Shown piece by piece: positions 24,509 to 31,595 of a stretch of DNA of 64,000 nucleotides. A program made the position numbers and the translations under genes. Below the pieces are notes generated by a model. That model was not told the DNA's origin and did not search any database. It saw only the letters and a program-made list of their open reading frames with translations. Position 1 is the first letter of the stretch, and each line of letters starts with the position of its first letter. Origin of the DNA: Neofusicoccum parvum (taxonomy: Eukaryota; Ascomycota; Dothideomycetes; Botryosphaeriales; Botryosphaeriaceae); NCBI GenBank assembly GCA_020912385.1, contig CP087220.1, positions 1,054,001 to 1,118,000 of the forward strand, read 5' to 3'.

Positions 24509-25455
24509 ATGGCTTCTCTCCCTCATCCAAACCTGTTCGACAACGAGGCTCTGCTGGCGGATAACGCCATAAGCGCCGGGTCTCACCGGAAGGCGATGGG
24601 GACCAGGTACGAATGCCACCAATGCCACAGTTGCCTTCGGTCTCTCTCTGACTGCATGACGCAGGAAATTGCCCGAGCAAGCAGGCCCGTCCCTTTGGCC
24701 ACTACACCTACTGCATGCCGCGGTTTGCCTTGCGACGCTGGCAGCAACGTTTGCCGGGGCGTGGCAAATGGGACATCAGCGAGGAGCGCTGCAGTTCGCG
24801 TCCGTCGAGAGCTCGGCTGGGGACTGGGAAGTTGTGTCGCGATGGTGGATGCCGGACAGGGATTTCGATCCTGCAAACGGACAGCACACAGAGCTGAGCG
24901 ATGCCGCGTGGGACACCATGCACTCCCGTACGAGCGGCCGAGGAAGTTTGCGAGCCATGCTAACCGGACTGTAGGCTACGTTGGCATCCCGGACGCGGTC
25001 CAGCACGGCTACCCGCCGTCCGCACCTGCGCCCGAGCACGGCAACGTCAGCGCGTACGCCGTCTCGGCTTTCCACCAATTGCACTGCCTGTGAGTAATGC
25101 TAGCTCCCCCGGCGGCTGACCGCTTGGCTGACCAGGGTGCCAACGCAGACGGACCATCCGCAGCGCGTGGTTCGCTGTCCTCGAGCGCGGGCCCTCTGTG
25201 CTGGAAGACCCCACGGGAGTGCCTGGCCACCCGTCGACAAAGAAGCTTCTCGGGCCGCATATCACCCATTGCTTTGACTTCATCCGGCAGGCGTTGATGT
25301 GCTTTGCAGATCCCACGCTGGAGCCGTTCCTGATGGAGGACGGCGTCACGCTGCAGCCCCGCGGGTCCAGTGGCTGGGGCGTGACGCATCAGTGTCGGGA
25401 CTTCAATGCATTGGTGGACTGGTCGCAGGAACGGGCTATCTTCCAGGGCTTGTAG
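24509..25455 (+). CDS. Canonical UstYa (DUF3328) family oxidase-type protein
   Basis: Exons 24509-24606, 24665-24927, 24975-25089 and 25149-25455 give 260 aa. One membrane helix near residues 45-65 (LWPLHLLHAAVCLATLAATF) anchors a lumenal domain. Both hallmark motifs are intact: HQLHC at 154-158 and HITHC at 196-200, the latter inside the family pattern HITHCFDFIRQALMCFADPT. The C-terminus carries WGVTHQCRDFNALVDW, also typical. The third exon follows a 47-bp intron (GTACGA donor, TGCTAACC branch, CTGTAG acceptor); overlooking it would make the gene look frameshifted. UstYa proteins carry out oxidative tailoring or cyclisation of kexin-processed peptides. It stands in tandem with two further UstY-type genes on the same strand. 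Confidence 0.88.
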
Positions 25456-25702
25456 GCAGCGTTTGGTAGAATACGAGCAGCTTGACGTCCGGAGAGTGCG
25501 AGGAGAGCAGTGTGTCCGGCCGCAGATCGCCAGGCTCCGGTGCGTGTCGTTCGCCCGGCGCCTCGCCCCTGCCCAGATCCCGGGCCTGCGGAGCGTCCCG
25601 AATCGTAATTCCCCGGACCTCACCTCGTCGAGTAGATAAGAAAACGCCGCGCGAAGACGCGTTCTAGCTCCAATCTCATGTGCACCGGCAAGCAGCACGA
25701 CA

Positions 25703-26513
25703 ATGACCATAGGCCCGACCACACCGCCGTTTCAAAAGGCACAGGCCTCGAGAGAGTACCGCCAGGTGCCCCTCCTCGACGTGGAGGACGCCCAGACCAC
25801 GCGATCCCAAGGGACCCGACGCGCTGGAAAGTCTATTTTCTTCAGCACGTCCATCGCGCTGCTCTACGTGTGCATCGGCCTGATCGTCGGGTACCTGTGC
25901 CGCAACCCAGACCCGACGCTCTCGGCCTACGGCATCAACCCCGCCATTCCCGTCCCGGAATCTGTCTTCACCGAGCGGAGCGAAGTCACATTCCAGCCGG
26001 ATTACGACTACATCGGAGTCAGCACGGCTGCAGACGAGCACTGGCGCAGACTGCTCGGAGGTGCGTTTTCACCGGTCTGCTGCGCCCAATCGGGACAAAG
26101 ATAGAGACATTAAACTGACTCACGTTGCAATGGTAGCCTCTGATTCGGTCTACGTGGAAAACCCCGCTCAATACGGCCTGCCAAACTCCCAAACTCCAGA
26201 CCAACGGAATGGGAATAAGCTGTTTGTCCTGACCCCGCTGCGCCAGCTTCGGTGTCTGGACACTATCCGAAAACAGCTTGGAAGGGACGGCAAGAACAAT
26301 AGCACCGTGACGGACTATTGCGTGGAGTACCTCAGATTGACGGTCATGTGCGGCGAGTACTGGGCAGTGGAGCCGCACGTGCCTGAAAGCGACGGCAGGG
26401 AGCTGTACACGGCGGAGTTTGGTTGGGGCCTGACACACAGCTGTGTCGACTGGAAGGAATTGGATGGCTGGAGAGAAAGCCAGCTTGGACTGGCCAAGCA
26501 TGACGTAGAGTAG
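25703..26513 (+). CDS. UstYa-family (DUF3328) protein lacking all motif histidines
   Basis: Exons 25703-26060 and 26137-26513 give 244 aa. The overall plan is DUF3328: a cytosolic tail, one membrane helix (FFSTSIALLYVCIGLIVGYL, about 48-67), then the family blocks DYDYIGVSTAADEHWRRLLG and WGLTHSCVDWKELDGW. Both HxxHC motifs are replaced: RQLRC at 155-159 and VTDYC at 177-181. The cysteines and the surrounding helix (YCVEYLRLTVMC) are kept, and the frame is open with no stop or frameshift. This suggests a maintained non-catalytic or altered partner rather than decay. In ustiloxin biosynthesis two UstY proteins act together, so a helper role beside the 24509 gene is plausible but inferred. Confidence 0.83.
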
Positions 26514-26663
26514 ACCCTGATCAATGCACGACAATCTGCAATCCCTGAGCCCGTAAACCAAAGTCTAAACTTTGTCAGCCGGCACTTTCGAGCCTTGGGA
26601 GCTGTTTCGTCCAAGTACCGAAAAGTGTATCGGCCACTATTCCGTAATTTGCGGATCTGCCGG

Positions 26664-26678
26664 GATCGAGTCTCGATC
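26664..26678. promoter_or_regulatory. Palindromic AflR-type site
   Basis: GATCGAG-T-CTCGATC is a perfect inverted repeat of two 7-base arms with one central base. It contains TCGAGTCTCGA, an exact match to TCG-N5-CGA readable on both strands. It lies about 165 bases before the start of the UstY-type gene at 26842. This is the best candidate operator in the cluster for the AflR-like protein. Confidence 0.5.
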
Positions 26679-26841
26679 TTGCCCCTCCGCCTCCGAGTTT
26701 CCATCCGGAATCTGGAAAGTCCGGCCATCGCCACCAGGTCTCGTATACCTTCGGTTTCCACATGGCCATCGTTCATAATGGACGGGCGTTCGCGCCTCGA
26801 GCGCTAGCGCCGTGCACCAAAAATCCCACTCGTTTCAAGCA

Positions 26842-27570
26842 ATGCCACGCGCGTCATCTTTACCGAAATACTCCCAACTCAGCCTCGACGAGGACGAAGG
26901 CAAGCTCGAGCGGCCAAGACTTCCTCGGCCCGCCAAAACGATCAAATATGCTTTGGGGGTCACAGCGCTCGGCCTTCTTGCCTTCGCCGCCGTTCTTCTT
27001 CTGTTACTTTCACTCTGCATCCTCACGGCTCTGATACTACCTCGGATCCTCCCCAACCTGAGCCTCTCCTGCGACGCACCATCCCATGGAGACGCACAAG
27101 CCCTCCAAGCACCGACCGGCTACAAAGCCGGCACCGCACAGCCCTGCGGAAACTCGCCCGCGGAGGCCGAGGCAGCCGGCTGCGTGTTCGACCTCATGAC
27201 GGTGTCCTGGCTGCCGCTGGAGTGCTACGACGGCGAGCTGACCGCGCAGTTCATGGAGGAGGGGCCGTGGACCTTCTACCTGAGCAACTCGACCCGCCCG
27301 GAGGCGCTGCCGGAAGAGCGCGAGCAGATCCCGTCGCTGGAGGCGATCAGCAGGACGACCGAGCTGATGTGGACGGACCGCCGCTTCCACATCTACCACT
27401 GCATCTATGGTTGGAAGATGATGCACCGCGCCATCGAGAGGGGCTGGAAAATGGAGAGCTCGTTGGCGACGTATCACCATACTGAGCATTGCTCGGATAC
27501 TTTGGCGAACACGACGGTGCCCATGGAGGCGGTGATCACGAGAGTTGATCTTTCTTACCCTGCATGTTGA
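26842..27570 (+). CDS. Second divergent UstYa-type protein with two HxxHC motifs
   Basis: Intronless, 242 aa. The first ATG in the frame was chosen; a GTG lies 10 codons further up. It has one strong membrane helix (about 36-66, with AAVLLLLLSLCILTALILP). The lumenal part carries CGNSPAEAEAAGCVFDLMTV, clearly the same block as in the 20278-20976 protein. Motifs are His183-x-x-His186-Cys187 (HIYHC) and His213-x-x-His216-Cys217 (HTEHC). The two proteins form a UstY subgroup distinct from classic DUF3328. It is the last of three co-oriented UstY-type genes. The reaction catalysed is unknown; peptide oxidation is inferred from motif and context. Confidence 0.8.
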   Translation: MPRASSLPKYSQLSLDEDEGKLERPRLPRPAKTIKYALGVTALGLLAFAAVLLLLLSLCILTALILPRILPNLSLSCDAPSHGDAQALQAPTGYKAGTAQPCGNSPAEAEAAGCVFDLMTVSWLPLECYDGELTAQFMEEGPWTFYLSNSTRPEALPEEREQIPSLEAISRTTELMWTDRRFHIYHCIYGWKMMHRAIERGWKMESSLATYHHTEHCSDTLANTTVPMEAVITRVDLSYPAC

Positions 27571-27999
27571 TTAAATCTGTATTTAGTATCTGAAAAGTTC
27601 GTTTCTAGAAAATATGGCACAGTGTTGTACGGTGAATGTAACGAACCAGAACCTACGCACACCGTAGTTACCCAGAGTAATCTTGGTCAAAGTATAATTT
27701 TTTTCGGGCGCAGGGAATTACAGCCAACGTGGAGTATGAAGAGAGTTTTTCAGACGCAATGAGATAAGCTTCCTCCCCGTGATACGTCCAATTGGACAGT
27801 CAATGAGTTAATCTCGTCACCTCTTTGGATTTGTCACCGCTCACATACTTGAACACTGAGCTGATTCGAGGAAATCATACGCCGGTACACCATTGAAATT
27901 CAGTTTTTCCTGTACGGTGTCGGTTTATAGTTTTAATATTCTAGCGTTTAAACAAATTTTTACATGGGCACAGTCCAGTCCCCTGATCTGTCAAGCAAG
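27571..27999. other. AT-rich intergenic region between convergent genes
   Basis: No gene seen. The stretch lies between the converging ends of the UstY-type gene and the MFS transporter gene. It is AT-rich and contains likely 3' untranslated sequence of both. Confidence 0.5.
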
Positions 28000-29656
28000 T
28001 CATCTCAAATCCCTCCCCATCCACGCCGCCACCGCCGCCATAACACCCGCAAGCTTAAAAGCAAAAGCCGCCGGATCGTCCCTCCCCGTCATCTCAACAA
28101 GTTTAAACAGCACACTGCACCCCAACGCGGCGCAAACCTGTGGCAACGAGATGGCCATATTATGGACGCCCATGATGCCCGCCGTGCTCTCATCCACCCA
28201 ATCCACCGCGCCACCCACCTCCTCCTTCTCAGCCGAGCCGTCCCAGCCCTCCCTCCGGGCCTTCAGGCTCGCGATCTCGGTGCTGATCAGGGCGTAGGGC
28301 GCCCACGACGCGACGGCCCAGGCGACGCCGAGCGCGCCGACGACGACGGTGGCGGCCGGCACGGTGTACACGAAGCTGGTCAGCAGCATCAGCGCCGCGA
28401 ACAGGCAGTGCGCGAGCTGCCACACGCGGCCGAGCGACAGCGTGCACAGCGTCACGGCCGGCACGTCGCCGCCGCCGGACGCCTGCTGGCGCACCGAGAG
28501 CCGGGCCACGAGCGGCAGGACCAGCGACGAGGCGAAGGTGACGCAGGCGAAGACCAGCGAGGCGCGCGTGCCCGCGCGCTTGCCCATCTCGATAAGGCGC
28601 GGGTCGGCGCTGCCGAAGATGTCGGGGTCGAGGTGGACGTGCTGGTCGATGACGACTGGGGAGCGTGTCAGCGAGCTGGAGGACGGCAGGGAAGCGGGGG
28701 AAGGCGGGAGCAAAACTTACACACTTGGTAGACGTAGGTGGTGGAGTAGTACAGCACGGCGAACCAGCCGGTCCACGCGCAGAACTGCACCTTGCACACC
28801 TGCCGCGTGACGGGCGGGAGGTCGCCGCACCGCCTCCACACGCCCGCCAGCAGGCTGACCACGCCGCGCCGCGCGCCGACGTCCCTGCTGGGTGCGTCGG
28901 GCACGAAGGCGCAGGCGGGCGCGACGGCCACGGCCAGCGCGAGCACGGCCAGCACGCACAGCGCCTTGAACTTGGTCTCGCCCAGGGCGGGCGCCCAGGC
29001 CTCGACGTCGGCGAAGGCGGAGGCGGAGATGGCGACGGCGCCCAGGCCGTTGAAGCGCGCGCTCCACGCCGCGGCCGCGCTCTGCTGGCGCGCCGGGCAG
29101 CTGTCGACGATCAGCGCGCGCACGCCGCTCTGCAGCGGCTGCATGGCCGCGTTGAGCGCGCACGCCCAGAACGCGACCAGCAGCTTGGTCAGCGTCGTGG
29201 CCTTGGGCGGCCCCGACGCGTACATGTGGCCGTGCGACGCCGCGGTGCCCGACAGCCAGTTGGACACGTCCTCGGCGCAGGCCAGGCCCAGCAGCGACAG
29301 CGAGACCATGCTGGCGCCGCCGGCGATGTACGGCTTGCGCTTGCCCCACGGGTGCCGCGTGCGGTCGGAGAGCGTGGCGAAGAGCGGCTGGATCAGCGCG
29401 CCGCTGAGCGGCCCCGAGAGCCAGACCAGCGCGGTGATGGACGTGGGCATGCCGAGCCCAGTCATGTAGGGCGTGCCGTAGGACATCATGATCAGCCAGA
29501 GCACCTGGATGCTGCAGTCGACCGTTAGCGTGGGCTGCTGTGTGCAAGTGTCGTGGCGGATCTCGCTCACCCGAGGTTTGGCAATGTCAGCGCAAGCATC
29601 CGCCATCTGCTGATTGAAGGCGTGCGGTCCTCATAGCTCTCGAGCGTGAGGTCTGA

Positions 29657-29687
<31 letters not shown>

Positions 29688-29770
29688 CTGCTGCTGCTTG
29701 CACGGCCTGCTTCCACCTCCAGGTCTGCGATGTCTTGGGACATTGACGGTCGAGGAAAGCTTCCCTGCAT
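28000..29770 (-). CDS. MFS transporter of the sucrose/alpha-glucoside (GPH-like) type
   Basis: Exons (transcript order) 29770-29571, 29511-28721 and 28655-28000 give 548 aa. The N-terminal tail contains a Ser/Asn run from a CTG/TTG repeat. Helix 1 reads LTLPNLGIQVLWLIMMSYG, like sucrose symporters. The cytosolic loop between helices 2 and 3 has SDRTRHPWGKRKPYI, matching the family motif D-x-x-x-x-x-x-G-[RK]-R-[RK]-P. About twelve helices are predicted. In sugar carriers of this family the substrate is an alpha-glucoside taken up with protons. Here the gene shares a 0.5-kb promoter with the peptide precursor and may export the product; that is inference. The first ATG (29770) was used since no ATG occurs higher in frame. 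Confidence 0.8.
29657..29698. repeat. CTG/TTG trinucleotide repeat encoding Ser/Asn run
   Basis: About 14 imperfect CTG and TTG triplets lie in exon 1 of the MFS gene. Read on the minus strand they are AGC/AAC-type codons giving alternating Ser and Asn. Length may vary between strains. It lies in a cytosolic tail and is not expected to affect transport. Confidence 0.7.
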
Positions 29771-30259
29771 TTTCTTGGAGGTCTGCGGGGTTTCTGCTGG
29801 TGATGGTGGAATTTCCACCAATATGACTTTTAACCCGCTGCTTGACAGTTGTCAGGCCCAAGACGCGTTCGTGGGGCCGGAAATGGTGGTCGGAGCGACA
29901 CGACGGTCGCTGGTGTTTTCGGCGCCGAATGAATTGCCAATTCCGGAAGCCGCCCAACTTTCGGCACCTGGCGCACTGACATCTCCGCGTTCTGACCACA
30001 TCCTCCTCCGGACCACCACTGCACGCCGCCAGGCGCAATCCTCCGACATACGCGCTGCCGATGATGCTGCCACACCATAGGCACATCGAACAAACCTCTG
30101 TATTGCCGTCGGCAGCATGGCCGTTAGGAGGGTATATTATGCCACCTCCACCGCACCAACTGAACTCAGCACCAACAACAGGTCGATTGAATCTTCTACA
30201 TCACACTCAGCAGCCTCAACCAGCCCCCGCTCCAAATACCAACAACAACAACCACAACG
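29771..30259. promoter_or_regulatory. Divergent promoter of MFS transporter and RiPP precursor
   Basis: A 489-bp region between the two starts. It holds a perfect 12-bp palindrome (29918-29929), TTCCGGAA near 29941, TGCCG-T-CGGCA near 30104-30114, and a TATA-like element at 30133-30139 about 125 bases before the precursor ATG. The last 80 bases are rich in CAA/CCA, as in many strong fungal leaders. Shared control of precursor and transporter is inferred. Confidence 0.5.
29918..29929. promoter_or_regulatory. Perfect palindrome TTCGGCGCCGAA
   Basis: A 12-base perfect palindrome holding CGG and CCG triplets in inverted orientation, the half-site type bound by Zn2Cys6 dimers. It also reads TCG-N4-CGA, one base shorter than the AflR consensus. 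It is about midway in the shared promoter of transporter and precursor. Confidence 0.45.
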
Positions 30260-31347
30260 ATGAAGTTCTCCAACGTCGTCACCGTGGCCCTCATGGCCAC
30301 CTCGGCGGCTTCCTTGCCTCTCAGCCCTGGTAAGCCATGACTCCCGCACAGCCCTCTTGGAGCCACTTGTCCCGTTCTAACACGCTGAAAACAGCCGGAC
30401 ACAACCTCGTTCCGTATGACGGCATCGAGAGCCTGATGAAGCGCAACGCTGAGGCGGATCCTCAGAAGCTCAAGGTCGACAAGCGGGAGCCCCAGAAGCT
30501 CAAGGTCGACAAGCGCGACCCTCAGAAACTCAAGGTCGACAAACGCGAAGCCGAGCCGGAAGCCGAAGCCGAGGCCGACCCCCAGAAGCTCAAGGTCGAC
30601 AAGCGTGAGCCCCAGAAGCTGAAGGTCGACAAGCGTGAGCCCCAGAAGCTCAAGGTCGACAAGCGTGAGCCCCAGAAGCTCAAGGTCGACAAGCGCGAAC
30701 CCCAGAAGCTCAAGGTCGACAAGCGCGACCCGGAACCTCAGAAGTTGAAGGTCGACAAGCGCGAGGCGGAGCCCCAGAAGCTCAAGGTTGACAAGCGCAA
30801 GGCGGAGCCGCAGAAGCTCAAGGTCGACAAGAGGGAGCCCCAGAAGCTCAAGGTCGATAAGAGGGAGGCGGAGCCCCAGAAGCTTAAGGTCGACAAGAGG
30901 GAGCCTCAGAAGCTCAAGGTTGACAAGCGCGACCCGGAACCCCAGAAGCTTAAGGTCGACAAGCGCGAGCCCGTTGCTGAGCCTCAGAAGCTGAAGGTCG
31001 ACAAGCGCGAGCCTGTTGCCGAGCCCCAGAAGCTCAAGGTTGACAAGCGCGAGCCCGTTGCCGAGCCCCAGAAGCTGAAGGTTGACAAGAGGGAGGCGGA
31101 GCCCCAGAAGCTTAAGGTGGACAGGAGGGAGGCTGAGCCGCAGAAGCTCAAGGTCGACAAGCGTGAGCCCGTTGCTGAGCCCCAGAAGCTCAAGGTCGAC
31201 AAGCGCGAGCCCGTTGCCGAACCCCAGAAGCTCAAGGTTGACAAGAGGGAGGCTGAGCCGCAGAAGCTTAAGGTTGACAGGCGCGAGCCCCAGAAGCTTA
31301 AGGTTGACAAGAGGGAGGCTGAGCCCCAGAAGCTCAAGGTCGATTGA
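30260..31347 (+). CDS. Kexin-processed repeat precursor of a predicted RiPP (25 PQKLKVD units)
   Basis: Exons 30260-30329 and 30395-31347 give 340 aa. A signal peptide (MKFSNVVTVALMATSAAS) is followed by a short leader ending MKR at residue 40. From residue 46 to the end come 25 copies of PQKLKVD, identical in all 25. Units are separated by KR, or RR after units 19 and 23. Spacers are EP, DP, EAEP, KAEP, DPEP, EPVAEP, a 6-residue NAEADP before unit 1 and a 12-residue Glu/Ala/Pro form before unit 4; all are strings of Xaa-Ala or Xaa-Pro. Such precursors enter the secretory pathway, are cut by kexin at KR and trimmed by carboxypeptidase and dipeptidyl aminopeptidase. The predicted product is QKLKVD. 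No aromatic, Cys, Ser or Thr residue is in the core. Position among four UstY-type genes supports a RiPP; a pheromone-like secreted peptide is the alternative. Confidence 0.9.
30460..31344 (+). repeat. Coding tandem repeat, 25 units
   Basis: Unit lengths are 30, 36 or 42 bp, with one of 60 bp. Codon use differs between units at Leu (CTC, CTG, CTT, TTG), Val (GTC, GTT, GTG), Asp (GAC, GAT) and Arg (CGC, CGT, CGG, AGG), while the encoded heptapeptide never changes. A higher-order pattern is visible: the series EPVA, EPVA, EA with RR occurs at units 17-19 and again at 21-23, which points to a recent segmental duplication inside the array. Confidence 0.9.
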
Positions 31348-31595
31348 ATACCCTTTTCCGGATCAGGTACTGGACAGGAGACTTTGACAAATTGACAGCT
31401 CGTATTGGGTACGAAGACTGTGAGGAACTTTCTATGGAGGAAACAGATGACGCGACGATGGGATACAAGGGCTTACAGCCTGTGGTCTACTGTATATGAT
31501 TTCAGCTAGAAACGCCGAGTCGTAGAATAAGGAGGTCTAAAATACCGATATTTTGGTGCCCTTCTGTGAAAACCTTCTGTTGACCTAAATCTCAT

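Noticed and set aside
24928..24974. Apparent frameshift or pseudogene in the canonical UstYa gene
   Set aside because: The frame change is explained by a 47-bp intron with GTACGA donor, TGCTAACC branch site and CTGTAG acceptor. After splicing, all 261 codons close in frame.
28665..29547. Long Arg/His-rich frames opposite the MFS gene
   Set aside because: They arise from the GC-rich third codon positions of the transporter gene and show no domain.
30460..31344. CRISPR-like or satellite repeat
   Set aside because: The repeats are in-frame coding units of a secreted protein with varied synonymous codons and no unique spacers. The organism is a eukaryote.
30260..31347. Mating pheromone (alpha-factor type) precursor
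   Set aside because: Processing signals resemble alpha-factor, but the core lacks the Trp/Cys and Gly-Gln-Pro features of ascomycete alpha-pheromones, has 25 copies, and sits among UstY genes. Kept only as an alternative.
30522..31387. Antisense and alternate-frame repeat proteins (Leu/Ser/Phe/Trp-rich or Arg/Ser-rich)
   Set aside because: They are shadows of the PQKLKVD array in other frames and lack starts, signals and splice support.
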